NCBI GenBank assembly: GCA_028711215.1
Contig: JAQTSO010000010.1
Span: forward strand, 1 to 43,488
Length of the DNA: 43,488 nt
Direction: 5' to 3'
Source of the DNA: Endomicrobiaceae bacterium
GTDB lineage: Bacteria > Elusimicrobiota > Endomicrobiia > Endomicrobiales > Endomicrobiaceae
How positions within the stretch are numbered: position 1 is the stretch's first letter; each line of letters begins with the position of its first letter. Shown one piece after another: positions 34,872-43,483 of the stretch. Made by a program: the position numbers and the translations under genes. A model generated the notes under the pieces. It made no database searches, was not told the DNA's origin, and worked only from the letters and a program-made list of their open reading frames with translations.

Positions 34872-34901
34872 ATGGCAAAAGCAATATTTAAATGCTATAC
34901 T
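34872..34901 (+). promoter_or_regulatory. Extended -10 promoter of the TPR/HEAT lipoprotein
   Basis: TGCTATACT (34893-34901) is an extended -10 with hexamer TATACT. ATGGCA (34872-34877) is a weak -35 at 18 nt. Confidence 0.6.
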
Positions 34902-34933
34902 ATTAAACGAAATGATGCATGAGGGGTTTTGGT

Positions 34934-36097
34934 GTGAATTTAATTAGATTTAAAAAAATTATATTTTTACTGCTCTTATTTTTATTTGTTTCAGGATGTG
35001 GTCAATCTGATTTTAACGACGGGGTTCGTTATCAGCAGGAGGGAGAGTATGATAAAGCAATAAGCAGTTATAACAAAGCTGTTAAAAAAAATCAAAACAT
35101 TGCTTTGTCACAAAAAAATCTGGGCGATATATATATATTGAAAAATGATTGTAAAAAAGGGTTTGAATGTTATATATCATCAATAGAAGCAAATCATAAT
35201 TTAGTTTTAGGTTATATTTTGAAATTTATTTCCGACAGTAATAAAACCCTCAGACAAACTGCTCTAGAGTCTCTGCCAAAAGTTCAAAATCAAGAGGCCA
35301 GAGAGAAAATGTTGGATAAACTATCGATAATGTTAAAATCAACAAAAATACACGAAAAAATAGATGCACTTGATCTGATTGCCAGTTTGGGATGTACAAG
35401 TGAACCGTTATTTGAGGATATTTTAAATTTATTGAAAGATGATAATCCTATAGTGAGACAAAAAGCATTAGTTGCTATGCCGTTGTTGAAGGATTGTGTG
35501 GTCGAATTTAATGCATTAGGGCAAATAATAAATGTTGCCCAAACAGATACAAATGAACTTGTAAAAATTTCAGCCATTGATTGTCTCGGTAATCTTAAGT
35601 ATGATGCAAGAGCTGCTTTACCGATACTTTTTGATATGGTTGAAGCAGATAATTCTTTTAGTCCTTTGGCATCAAAAGCAATAGATGGAATTTATAGATC
35701 TGACAAACCAAATGTTAAAGGGTTAAAAAAATATTTATTTAGCAGTAAAAACAGTATAAAAATACAAGTTTTAAACATATTGGGCAATACGGAACAGAAT
35801 GCAAATGATATGGTTCCTTTTATAATACCGATGTTAAAGGATGATAATCTTGAAATTCGAGAACTTGCAAGAGCAACTTTAAGAAAAATCGGTACATCAT
35901 CTAAAGAAGCTGTTCCTGATTTAGTGCTTTTATTGAAGAGTCCGGAATATGAAATAAGATTAATGGCATTAACTGAGCTTGCCGATATAGGTAAGGATGC
36001 ATCTTCTTCAATACCGTCTATTGAATTATTATTAAAAGATTCGAATGAAAATGTCAGGAAGTATGCGGAATATGCAATATCAGAAATCAATAAATAA
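34934..36097 (+). CDS. Lipoprotein with TPR and HEAT repeats
   Basis: I choose GTG 34934, because GAGGGG lies 7 nt upstream and the product then begins with a clean lipoprotein signal (MNLIRFKKIIFLLLLFLFVSGC, lipidated C22). The in-frame ATG at 34919 lies just before that Shine-Dalgarno. The 387-residue protein has one to two TPRs (GVRYQQEGEYDKAISSYNKAVKKNQN, ALSQKNLGDIYILKND). HEAT-like repeats follow to the end, for example LNLLKDDNPIVRQKALVAMP, VPFIIPMLKDDNLEIRELARATLRKIG and IPSIELLLKDSNENVRKYAEYAISEI. It is a membrane-anchored protein-binding scaffold in the periplasm; the partner is unknown. A terminator follows. Confidence 0.85.
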   Translation: MNLIRFKKIIFLLLLFLFVSGCGQSDFNDGVRYQQEGEYDKAISSYNKAVKKNQNIALSQKNLGDIYILKNDCKKGFECYISSIEANHNLVLGYILKFISDSNKTLRQTALESLPKVQNQEAREKMLDKLSIMLKSTKIHEKIDALDLIASLGCTSEPLFEDILNLLKDDNPIVRQKALVAMPLLKDCVVEFNALGQIINVAQTDTNELVKISAIDCLGNLKYDARAALPILFDMVEADNSFSPLASKAIDGIYRSDKPNVKGLKKYLFSSKNSIKIQVLNILGNTEQNANDMVPFIIPMLKDDNLEIRELARATLRKIGTSSKEAVPDLVLLLKSPEYEIRLMALTELADIGKDASSSIPSIELLLKDSNENVRKYAEYAISEINK

Positions 36098-36112
36098 TAA
36101 AATGAATATTTT

Positions 36113-36144
36113 AAAAAGCTATCTTCTTCTTACGATAGCTTTTT
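36113..36144 (+). terminator. Terminator hairpin between the HEAT lipoprotein and hypC
   Basis: AAAAAGCTATC (36113-36123) pairs with GATAGCTTTTT (36134-36144) around a 10-nt loop, ending in a T run. Only 15 nt separate it from hypC, and no good promoter fits in that gap, so hypC may depend on read-through or on a promoter I cannot see. Confidence 0.85.
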
Positions 36145-36159
36145 GTATTTTATAATAAA

Positions 36160-36375
36160 ATGTGTATAGCCAATATTTGTAAAATTAAAAAGGTACTTAA
36201 AAACAATAAGGCTGATGTTGATTATTGTGGTTTGCAAGACACAATCGATATCAGGTTTTTGGATGATATTGTATCCGGAGATTATGCGTTGGTACATGCC
36301 GGTTTTGCTATACAAAAGATAGAAAAAGAAGAAGCATTAAAAATGATAAAAATCGCAAAAGAAGCAGGTCTTTAA
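36160..36375 (+). CDS. hypC: Hydrogenase maturation chaperone HypC
   Basis: This 71-residue HypC/HybG-family protein begins MCIANICK. The essential Cys at position 2, exposed after removal of Met, fixes the start. The pattern VDYCGLQDTIDIRFLDDIVSGDYALVHAGFAIQKI matches the family, notably GDYALVHAGFAI. HypC shuttles the Fe(CN)2CO group with HypD to the NiFe-hydrogenase large subunit. No Shine-Dalgarno is evident: TATAATAAA directly precedes the ATG. It is followed one nt later by an unrelated LOG-family gene before hypD. Confidence 0.93.
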   Translation: MCIANICKIKKVLKNNKADVDYCGLQDTIDIRFLDDIVSGDYALVHAGFAIQKIEKEEALKMIKIAKEAGL

Positions 36376-36376
36376 T

Positions 36377-36943
36377 ATGAACAAAACTATTTGTGTTTTT
36401 TGCGGCTCGGGATACGGTAATAAAGATATATATTCCGATATAACAAAAAAGTTTGCAAATGAGATAATAAAAAATCAATTAACTCTCGTATATGGCGGCG
36501 GAAATGTCGGTTTAATGGGTGTTTTATCTGATACCGTTATAAATGAGGGGGGTAAAGTAATAGGTGTTATACCGGAGTTTCTTTATAATTTAAATTTAGC
36601 TAATAAAAGAGTTTCCGAACTCAAAATTGTGGAAGATATGCATTTGAGAAAAAAAACAATGTATGAATTATCAGATTATTTTGTCGCATTGCCGGGCGGA
36701 ATAGGAACACTGGAAGAAATTTTAGAAATATTTACTTGGCAACAACTGTCTCTGCATGTTAAACCGTGTGCCCTGCTTAATATCGACGGATATTTTGACG
36801 AACTTTTAGAGTTTTTAAATAAATCAACTCAAAACAATTTTATGAAACAAATTCATCTTGATAATCTGATAATTGAAAACGATTTTAATAATGTAATTTC
36901 AAGACTAACTTCATGTTGTGTCAAGAATATACCTAAAATTTAA
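36377..36943 (+). CDS. LOG-family phosphoribohydrolase (Rossmann fold)
   Basis: The 188-residue protein carries TICVFCGSGYG, TLVYGGGNVGLMGVLSD, VIGVIPEFL, MHLRKKTMYELSDYFVALPGGIGTLEEILEIFTWQQL. PGGIGTLEE and the Arg-Lys in MHLRKK form the LOG/YvdD active-site signature. The family was long annotated as lysine decarboxylase. Characterised members cleave nucleoside 5'-monophosphates to base and ribose 5-phosphate, including cytokinin ribotides. It sits between hypC and hypD, with one nt to hypC and hypD 7 nt downstream, an arrangement with no obvious biochemical reason. Confidence 0.93.
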   Translation: MNKTICVFCGSGYGNKDIYSDITKKFANEIIKNQLTLVYGGGNVGLMGVLSDTVINEGGKVIGVIPEFLYNLNLANKRVSELKIVEDMHLRKKTMYELSDYFVALPGGIGTLEEILEIFTWQQLSLHVKPCALLNIDGYFDELLEFLNKSTQNNFMKQIHLDNLIIENDFNNVISRLTSCCVKNIPKI

Positions 36944-36950
36944 GAGGATT

Positions 36951-37985
36951 ATGCAGAAAATAAAACAAGCAAGATTTATGGAAGTTTGCGGTACGCATAC
37001 ATTTGCATTATCTAAATTTGCAATGAAAAACTTTTATTTTGAAAAAATAGATTTTTTATCAGGACCGGGATGTCCGGTTTGCGTTACTTCACAGGAAGAT
37101 ATTGATTATATAATTGAACTTGCAAAAAATGATGATAATATAATAGTTTCTTTCGGCGATATGATGAGAGTTCCCTCAAGTGATAACAATATTTCATTGG
37201 ACAAACTTCAAAAAAATAACATAAAAACAGTATATTCTGTGCTTGATATATTAAATATTGCAGTTGAAAATCCCGATAAAAACGTAATTTTCCTTGCAGT
37301 CGGTTTTGAAACAACAGCACCTCTTATTGCGGGAATTATTCTTGATGCCCAAGAAAGAAAGATTAAAAACTTCTATATATTTTCAATGTTAAAAACAATA
37401 ATTCCGGCTTTAAATCAATTACTTTCAAAAAAACAAATCAAAGTCGACGGATTTATATTGCCGGGGCATGTATGTACGGTTATCGGATATAAGCCTTTTG
37501 AGTTTATAGTTGAAAAGTACAAAATTCCCTGCGTAGTTGCAGGTTTTGAATTTGATGATTTAAAAATAGCAGTAGATTCTCTCTATGATTTATACGTCAA
37601 TAAAAAAGTTAAATTATTAAATTGTTATCCGGCTACTGTTAAAGAAAACGGCAATATTAAGGCATTAAAAACGATATATGATGTTTTTGTTGAAGATGAC
37701 GCAAAATGGAGAGGATTAGGAAATATTGATAACAGCGGTTTAAAATTAAGTAAAAACTATAGCAGATTTGACATATTAAATAAGTTTGCAAAAAAAAATA
37801 TGAGATCCAAAAAAAGTATAAGCAAATGTATTTGCGGAAAATTATTTATCGGCAAATACAAACCGAATCAATGCCCGAGTTTTGCAAAAGAATGCACTCC
37901 TCTGACACCGATAGGTCCTTGTATGGTCTCAAGCGAAGGCGTATGTGCCAGTTATTATAAATACGGAGAAGCAAATGCAAAGTAA
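36951..37985 (+). CDS. hypD: Hydrogenase maturation protein HypD
   Basis: I start at ATG 36951 after AAGAGG; 344 residues is slightly short for the family (about 360-370). All hallmark motifs are present: FMEVCGTHTFALSKFAM, SGPGCPVCVTSQEDID, SFGDMMRVPSS, VGFETTAPL, FILPGHVCTVIGYKPFEF and CVVAGFEFDDL. The C-terminal cluster-binding region is CPSFAKECTPLTPIGPCMVSSEGVC. HypD carries a 4Fe-4S cluster and assembles the Fe(CN)2CO moiety together with HypC. It overlaps hypE by 11 nt. Confidence 0.96.
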   Translation: MQKIKQARFMEVCGTHTFALSKFAMKNFYFEKIDFLSGPGCPVCVTSQEDIDYIIELAKNDDNIIVSFGDMMRVPSSDNNISLDKLQKNNIKTVYSVLDILNIAVENPDKNVIFLAVGFETTAPLIAGIILDAQERKIKNFYIFSMLKTIIPALNQLLSKKQIKVDGFILPGHVCTVIGYKPFEFIVEKYKIPCVVAGFEFDDLKIAVDSLYDLYVNKKVKLLNCYPATVKENGNIKALKTIYDVFVEDDAKWRGLGNIDNSGLKLSKNYSRFDILNKFAKKNMRSKKSISKCICGKLFIGKYKPNQCPSFAKECTPLTPIGPCMVSSEGVCASYYKYGEANAK

Positions 37986-38979
37986 AACAGTTGACTTATC
38001 GCATGGCACCGGCGGAGATAAATCCAATGAATTGATTAAGTTGATTAAGAAAAACTTCGACAATAAAATTCTTAACAAAATGGAAGATGCAGGTGTATTT
38101 GCGATAGGTAATACCAAAATGGCATTTTCAACGGATTCTTTTGTTGTTGACCCGATATTCTTTAACGGCGGAGATATCGGCAAGCTTGCCGTTTGCGGAA
38201 CTGTAAACGATATCTGTATGATGGGAGCCAAACCTCTTTTTATGTCATTGGCAATGATATTAGAAGAAGGTTTTAGTCAGAATGATTTATTAAAAATATC
38301 AAAATCCATAGCACAAACATCAAAAAAAATCGGCATACAGATTATTACGGGCGATACAAAAATAGTGGGTAAAGGTAAAGCCGATAAAATTTTTATAAAT
38401 ACTTCTGCAATCGGTATAGTTGAAGACGGGATAAATATATCTGCAAGTAATGCTTGTGACGGTGATGATATTATAGTAAGCGGTAATATCGGAGAACATG
38501 CTTCTGCTATTATGATGCAAAGAAATAATTTTAAATTTAAAACAAAAATAAAAAGTGATTGTAATCATTTAAACGAACTTGTTGATATTATGCTTAAGGT
38601 TTGTCCGAAAATAAACGTTTTAAGAGATCCTACAAGAGGGGGGCTTGCTGCATCTTTAAATGAAATAGCCCAAAGTTCAAATATGGGTATTGTTATTGAT
38701 AATACTCAAATCCCGATATCGCAACAGGTAAAAGCTTTTTGTAAAATACTGGGTTTAGATCCCTTATATATGGCAAATGAGGGCAAATTAATATCAATAC
38801 ACCCGCACAGATATACAAATGCAATTTTAGCGAAGATGAAAAAATATACTTTAGGCAAAAACGCAAAAATAATAGGTAAAGTAACAAAAAATAAAAAAGA
38901 TGTATGGATTAAGTCGGAGTCAGGCAGTTTAAGAAGGCTTATCAATGCTGATTTGGAACAGTATCCGAGGATTTGTTAA
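37975..38979 (+). CDS. hypE: Hydrogenase maturation protein HypE
   Basis: The start ATG 37975 follows GGAGAA and overlaps the end of hypD. The 334-residue protein has the PurM-like motifs LSHGTGGDKSNELI, FSTDSFVVDPIFFNGGDIGKLAVCGTVNDI, MMGAKPL, GDTKIVGKGKAD and LRDPTRGGLAASLNEIA. It ends PRIC; the terminal Cys receives a carbamoyl group from HypF and is dehydrated to a thiocyanate, the cyanide source for NiFe-hydrogenase. hypF, hypA and hypB and the hydrogenase structural genes are not in the window. Its stop lies 5 nt from the convergent HD gene, with no visible terminator. Confidence 0.96.
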   Translation: MQSKTVDLSHGTGGDKSNELIKLIKKNFDNKILNKMEDAGVFAIGNTKMAFSTDSFVVDPIFFNGGDIGKLAVCGTVNDICMMGAKPLFMSLAMILEEGFSQNDLLKISKSIAQTSKKIGIQIITGDTKIVGKGKADKIFINTSAIGIVEDGINISASNACDGDDIIVSGNIGEHASAIMMQRNNFKFKTKIKSDCNHLNELVDIMLKVCPKINVLRDPTRGGLAASLNEIAQSSNMGIVIDNTQIPISQQVKAFCKILGLDPLYMANEGKLISIHPHRYTNAILAKMKKYTLGKNAKIIGKVTKNKKDVWIKSESGSLRRLINADLEQYPRIC

Positions 38980-38984
38980 TACAG

Positions 38985-40169
38985 TTAATCTTTAAAATAA
39001 TCAAAAACTTTTTTAAAATCAAGGTTTGCAATTTTTATGTCGGCATATTTGGCATAAAGATTATTTTTGGATTCTTTCATTTTATCGGAGTGAATTCCGT
39101 AACTCATTGACAGAGCAACTTCAATATATGCAGATAATTTATCACAAATTTCAATCATTTTTCCGTCAGTAGGTGCCAGCAAATCATTATTGTGACTTTC
39201 AGATATTTCATTAACTATTTTTACTTTTGAATTTTCAATAATTTTGTTTGAAAATTCATCTTCTATAAAATATTGCATTTCAAACCGCCATGCTTCCGGC
39301 AATAACGGTAAAATTCTGTTATCAACTTCATGTTTTTCGTATTCTTTTATAATGTTTTCCAAACCTAAAACAGAAGATTTTATAGGACTGATAATATCTT
39401 TAGTTAATATCTCAGGCAAATCATGAAATAATGACGAAAAGAAATTGTTGTAACATCTTTTCGGACAAGCACCAATTTCTAATGAACAAATATAAGCAAA
39501 AATCGCCACGACAAACATATGACCCAAAACGGTAGTTTGCGGTTGTCTGAATACTTGAGCCCATCTCTGTTGGAATCTTAACTGTCCGCACAAATCAAGA
39601 AATCCGTAATATTTTTTGTTCATTATAAGCTTTTTTACACCGACAAAATTTTGGTATTTAAAAACACAGTTTTCAACGGTTTCTTTTGTTTTTTCTATAT
39701 CGTACAACATCTGGTTCCACGGATAAATAATTCCGAATTCCCATTTTGTTGAAAATTCATGGGATGCCATAAGTATTTCTTTTTCATATTTTGCATAATT
39801 ATCGTCAAATAAATATTGTTCAAATCTTTTTGCAAAATCAGGATTAAGAGCTTTCATATCATCACTTAAATGATTCAAAACCCATTTGTTTAATTCGTTT
39901 TTTTTCTTAGACATTATTTCATGATAAACTTCGGGTTTTAAATCGGTAAGCATTGTCCTGTGGAAAAATTCAAAAATACCGCCTTCAATCAACTTAATCC
40001 AGTCTATTTTATTGTTTTCTTCCTCATCAAATTTGGCGATAATATAGGCTATTATCATTTTATGAGCCTGTTTATCTATTTCAAAAAAATTGAAAGGTCT
40101 GATATGGTCATTCCATCTTAAGATATTTGCAGCTGAATAAATTTGTTCTATTAATTTTTTAGTTATCAT
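38985..40169 (-). CDS. Double HD-domain protein, C-terminal HD intact and N-terminal degenerate
   Basis: The 394-residue protein has a YfbR-like HD phosphohydrolase in its C-terminal half. VLGHMFVVAIFAYI gives H217, SLFHDLPEILTKDIISPIK gives H249 and D250, and MIEICDKLSAYIE gives the last metal Asp. Known relatives are 5'-deoxynucleotidases or other nucleotide phosphohydrolases. The first half repeats the layout: ILRWNDHIRPFNFFEIDKQAHKMIIAYIIA (H36), then GGIFEFFHRTMLTDLKPE, where Arg71 replaces the HD aspartate. The N-terminal copy is therefore probably inactive or regulatory. It is the last gene of the minus-strand operon, 7 nt after the membrane-protein gene. Confidence 0.82.
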   Translation of the reverse strand: MITKKLIEQIYSAANILRWNDHIRPFNFFEIDKQAHKMIIAYIIAKFDEEENNKIDWIKLIEGGIFEFFHRTMLTDLKPEVYHEIMSKKKNELNKWVLNHLSDDMKALNPDFAKRFEQYLFDDNYAKYEKEILMASHEFSTKWEFGIIYPWNQMLYDIEKTKETVENCVFKYQNFVGVKKLIMNKKYYGFLDLCGQLRFQQRWAQVFRQPQTTVLGHMFVVAIFAYICSLEIGACPKRCYNNFFSSLFHDLPEILTKDIISPIKSSVLGLENIIKEYEKHEVDNRILPLLPEAWRFEMQYFIEDEFSNKIIENSKVKIVNEISESHNNDLLAPTDGKMIEICDKLSAYIEVALSMSYGIHSDKMKESKNNLYAKYADIKIANLDFKKVFDYFKD

Positions 40170-40176
40170 AATTTTT

Positions 40177-40572
40177 TCACATATTTTGTTTTGGAGGAGT
40201 ATTTCCGTAATTTTTCAAAACCCTTTCATTCTTTTTAAATAAATATGCGTCTGCAAGAATAGTTATTATGCTTAACATAATCGCTGCCAGAAATGCATAC
40301 CAAAAAGTTGTAACTTTAAAACCCGTTACTAAATTTGATGCAAAATAAAAAAGAATTGCATTTATAAATAATGTAAAAATACCCATGGACATTAAATTAA
40401 ACGGTATGGAAATAAACATAAGTATCGGTTTTAAAATAGCATGAATGAAAGTCAGAACTATTGCAGAAACAATCAGTGTTTTTGACCCGTCAATAAAAAC
40501 ACCGTCTAATAATTTTGCAATTATAAAAAGTGCCAAAATGTTAATCAGAACAGAAATAACAAAATTTTTCAT
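40177..40572 (-). CDS. Small four-helix membrane protein (Phage_holin_4_2-type)
   Basis: The 131-residue protein has four hydrophobic helices (about 4-22, 32-50, 58-85, 88-112) and a charged tail (KKNERVLKNYGNTPPKQNM). The pattern VSAIVLTFIHAILKPILMFISIPFNLMSMGIFTLFINAILFYF is typical of the widespread Phage_holin_4_2 family. Despite the name, most members are chromosomal and of unknown function, and nothing phage-like surrounds this gene. It lies 12 nt after the Smr gene in the same operon. Confidence 0.85.
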   Translation of the reverse strand: MKNFVISVLINILALFIIAKLLDGVFIDGSKTLIVSAIVLTFIHAILKPILMFISIPFNLMSMGIFTLFINAILFYFASNLVTGFKVTTFWYAFLAAIMLSIITILADAYLFKKNERVLKNYGNTPPKQNM

Positions 40573-40584
40573 TCTTTAACTCCT

Positions 40585-40845
40585 TCACTTTATGTGTTTT
40601 AAGTACACAAATATACGCCCGAAATTTATCGGATCAACCTTATATCTAGTATACATTTTTTTTATTTCTTTGTCATTTAAAAAACGTATTACCCTTTTTT
40701 TTAGCTGACCGCTTCCTTTTCCGGGGATTAGTTCTATTTCATCAATATGTTTTGAATGTGCCTGATTTAGAATATCTTTTAAAGAGGTATCTATTTCTTT
40801 GCTGTTATTAAATATTTCATGTAAATCAAGTTTTAATTTGGACAT
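40585..40845 (-). CDS. Small Smr-domain protein
   Basis: The 86-residue protein is essentially one Smr domain. LKLDLHEIF is the LDLHG-like motif and IELIPGKGSGQLKKRVIRFL corresponds to the family HGKGxGxLR motif, with Pro replacing the His. Smr domains bind or nick nucleic acids, as in MutS2 and ribosome-collision nucleases. A stand-alone domain of this size with the His of HGKG missing may have altered activity. It starts 3 nt after the second SGNH gene. Confidence 0.85.
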   Translation of the reverse strand: MSKLKLDLHEIFNNSKEIDTSLKDILNQAHSKHIDEIELIPGKGSGQLKKRVIRFLNDKEIKKMYTRYKVDPINFGRIFVYLKHIK

Positions 40846-40848
40846 AAT

Positions 40849-42168
40849 TTATTTATCAACCAGTTTTAAAATCACATTGCCTACATTTTCGGCAATAAGT
40901 TTATTGCCTAATTTTGTACAATGTCCGAAAGTGCCGCCGAAATTATCCACAAATAAATCAAAAAATGCAAGTTTTTTAAGTTTTTCCTTAAAATTATATT
41001 CGTTTGAAACAAATATAATTTTATCTTTATATTTTGAATTTTTAAAGAAAATTTTAAATTTTTCTATAGGGATTGTCGGATAGCCCATACATATATAGAT
41101 TATATTTTTCTTGATGACTTTTTCAGCAAACAACAGATAACCTTCTTTTATTTCAACAGCATTAAAATAAGGAGCCAAAACGAGATTTTTGAATTTATTG
41201 TAATATTGGTAATTTTTAACATCGGAATTATGTTTTTTTAGATAGGCATACAAACCATCCAATATTCTTGTCTGCACTTTGTTTTCTGCAAGCATATTAT
41301 ATAAATCAACTGTTTTATCAAGAGGCATGAATTTTATATAAGATTCAATAATTTTACATAAATAATCATCTATAAAAAATTCCGTTAAATTTTTATTTGT
41401 TATTATTTTAAATATTAAATCTTGGGCTGAATCATATTTTTTTTGCCGGATATAAATATCGGTGAGAGCAAAAGGCACAAAAGTATCATTATTTACTACG
41501 AGATATTTCTGCATATACTGATTTGCATATTTTTCAGCTTTTGTAAAATTCGGTATCGTTCTGTATACACATACAAGTGCCCTTAAAATTTTCGGATTAT
41601 TACTGTCTGTCTTAAGCATGTTTTCTAAAATTACAGGTTCAGTTCCGGATTTTATATATTCAATTGTAAGGTTGTCAATGTCAAAATATACGTTTTCAGC
41701 GTAAAGACTATTAGACATGTTTGAAATATGTCTTTTTATAAGTCTGAAAAGTTCTAAAATTTTTAGATTATATTTTTTCTGGTATATTACTGTATCCCGC
41801 ATATACGCATCATTAATACCCATCATTGATATAACAATGTCAGGTTTATATTTATTTATATCATCATCTATAGTATTTAATATGTTTTTTATATTGGTCC
41901 CGGATACTCCGCAGTCTATTACTTTAACGTATTGTTTGGAAAGGTATGTTCTGAAATATCTTTCCAGCAATTTCGGATATTGTGAAAATGTTGTTGATTC
42001 TCCTATACAAAGTATAGTTATAACGTCTTTTTTTGGGGTAAGTTTTACTTTTTTATGATTTTCAAATTTATGAAATTGGATTATTATAAACGAAGTAGTT
42101 TGTAAAACAAGTTCAATACTTATAAAAGCAATAAAAAATCCGCATAATATCAAAATAATTTTCTTCAT
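40849..42168 (-). CDS. Membrane-anchored SGNH hydrolase with TPR-like insertion (tandem copy 2)
   Basis: The 439-residue protein has an N-terminal membrane helix (about 3-32) and SGNH blocks split by a long insertion. CIGESTTF gives the nucleophile S58 (Glu replaces Asp of GDS), followed by IDCGVSGTNI, SMMGINDAY and, near the C-terminus, DNFGGTFGHCTKLGNKLIAENV with H416. Between about residues 150 and 330 lies a helical TPR-like region (ALVCVYRTIPNFTKAEKYANQYMQK, ALTDIYIRQKKYDSAQDLIFKI). Relatives deacylate or transfer acyl groups on surface glycans; this role is inferred. It is paralogous along its full length to the gene 4 nt upstream. Confidence 0.85.
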   Translation of the reverse strand: MKKIILILCGFFIAFISIELVLQTTSFIIIQFHKFENHKKVKLTPKKDVITILCIGESTTFSQYPKLLERYFRTYLSKQYVKVIDCGVSGTNIKNILNTIDDDINKYKPDIVISMMGINDAYMRDTVIYQKKYNLKILELFRLIKRHISNMSNSLYAENVYFDIDNLTIEYIKSGTEPVILENMLKTDSNNPKILRALVCVYRTIPNFTKAEKYANQYMQKYLVVNNDTFVPFALTDIYIRQKKYDSAQDLIFKIITNKNLTEFFIDDYLCKIIESYIKFMPLDKTVDLYNMLAENKVQTRILDGLYAYLKKHNSDVKNYQYYNKFKNLVLAPYFNAVEIKEGYLLFAEKVIKKNIIYICMGYPTIPIEKFKIFFKNSKYKDKIIFVSNEYNFKEKLKKLAFFDLFVDNFGGTFGHCTKLGNKLIAENVGNVILKLVDK

Positions 42169-42172
42169 ATTT

Positions 42173-43483
42173 TTAATTTATAAGTTCCATTATTTTTTTC
42201 CCCGCATTTTCAGCAATCAGTTTGTTTCCTTCTTTTGTGCAGTGTCCGAAAGTTCCGCCGAAATTATCGGCAAACAGCTTATAATAAGGTTCTTTTTTCA
42301 ACGCCTCTTTAAAATTTTCTTCGTTTGAAACAAATATAATCTTATTTTTTAAAGTTGATTTATTAAAAAAACTTTCAAAAGTGCCTATAGGAATTGTCGG
42401 ATAGCTCATACATATATAAACTATATTGTTGTCAATTATTTTTTGTGCAAACAGCAAATATGAATTTTTTATTTTGTCGGTATTAAAATTAAGTTGTTTT
42501 CCGGTCAGCTTATACCTGTTATGATAGTTATAATATTCAACATTAATATTATTATTTTTTAAATACTTATACAGATTATCCAATACTGCGGTTTGTGTTT
42601 TAGTTTTAATAAGCAAATTATAATAATCTGTTAATTGTGTTAAAGTTGCAAAAGATATATATGATTCAACCACATTTGATAAATATCCGTTGAGTTCGTC
42701 ATCTGTTATTTTATCGTTTTTGATTAACGATACTATCAAAATTTTTGCCGAATCATATTTTTTTTGCTGTATATAAACGTCGGTCAGCATAAATAAAACA
42801 GAGGTATTCATGTATCCGTTACTGTTTTTAAAAAACATATTTGCATATTTTTCTACATTAGCATAGTCCTGTCTCATTCTGTATATGCTGACCAGGGATT
42901 CAATCGCCTTTAAATCATGCGGATTTTGTTCGGCAAGTTTTATAAGTTCTTCAGGTTCTTCTTTTTTAAAAAAATAAGAGTCTGCAAGTTTTGAATAATT
43001 AGGTGTTTCGGTATCAGCATAAAGTTTAGTAACGGCAATATTTTCGATATGTCTTTTGATTAACATAAAAAGAGAAACTATTTTTAAACTATATTTTTTA
43101 TATACAACTTTATCTTGAAGTATCGCATCGTTGGCACCCATCATTGAAATTACAATATCAGGATTATACATTTCTATTTGTTTATCAATTCTTTCTGTAA
43201 TATTTTCAATGTTTGTACCGGGGACACCGCAATCAATAACAACAAAATCTTTATGTATATGGTCGTTAAGATAATCAACCAATTGTTTGGGATACTGGGC
43301 AAATGTAGTCGATTCACCGATACAAAGTATTTTTATTAAATCTTCATTGTCTGCTAAGGTTACTATTTTTTGATTGTTAAATTTATTTACCTGCAAAATA
43401 ACAAATGAACTTGTCTGCAGTAAAATTTCCAAACTTATTAAAGCAATCAGTATGCCTAGAAACATTAAAAGAATATTTTTCAT
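42173..43483 (-). CDS. Membrane-anchored SGNH hydrolase with TPR-like insertion (tandem copy 1)
   Basis: This complete 436-residue gene starts 5 nt inside the window edge, so its promoter is not visible. The architecture matches its downstream paralogue. An N-terminal helix (about 3-32) is followed by CIGESTTFAQYP with S58, VIDCGVPGTNIENI, SMMGANDA with N118, a TPR-like insertion (LVSIYRMRQDYANVEKYANMFFK, MLTDVYIQQKKYDSAKILIVSL), and DNFGGTFGHCTKEGNKLIAENAG with D406 and H414. The stretch IVYICMSYPTIPIGTFE is also shared. It is the first visible gene of a five-gene operon reaching 38985. Confidence 0.85.
   Translation of the reverse strand: MKNILLMFLGILIALISLEILLQTSSFVILQVNKFNNQKIVTLADNEDLIKILCIGESTTFAQYPKQLVDYLNDHIHKDFVVIDCGVPGTNIENITERIDKQIEMYNPDIVISMMGANDAILQDKVVYKKYSLKIVSLFMLIKRHIENIAVTKLYADTETPNYSKLADSYFFKKEEPEELIKLAEQNPHDLKAIESLVSIYRMRQDYANVEKYANMFFKNSNGYMNTSVLFMLTDVYIQQKKYDSAKILIVSLIKNDKITDDELNGYLSNVVESYISFATLTQLTDYYNLLIKTKTQTAVLDNLYKYLKNNNINVEYYNYHNRYKLTGKQLNFNTDKIKNSYLLFAQKIIDNNIVYICMSYPTIPIGTFESFFNKSTLKNKIIFVSNEENFKEALKKEPYYKLFADNFGGTFGHCTKEGNKLIAENAGKKIMELIN

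Noticed and set aside
36151-36159. TATAAT just before hypC as a promoter
   Set aside because: It ends 3 nt before the ATG and no -35 lies 16-18 nt upstream, where the terminator hairpin sits.
40177-40572. Prophage remnant suggested by a holin-family protein
   Set aside because: The Phage_holin_4_2 family is mostly chromosomal, and no endolysin, integrase or other phage gene accompanies it.
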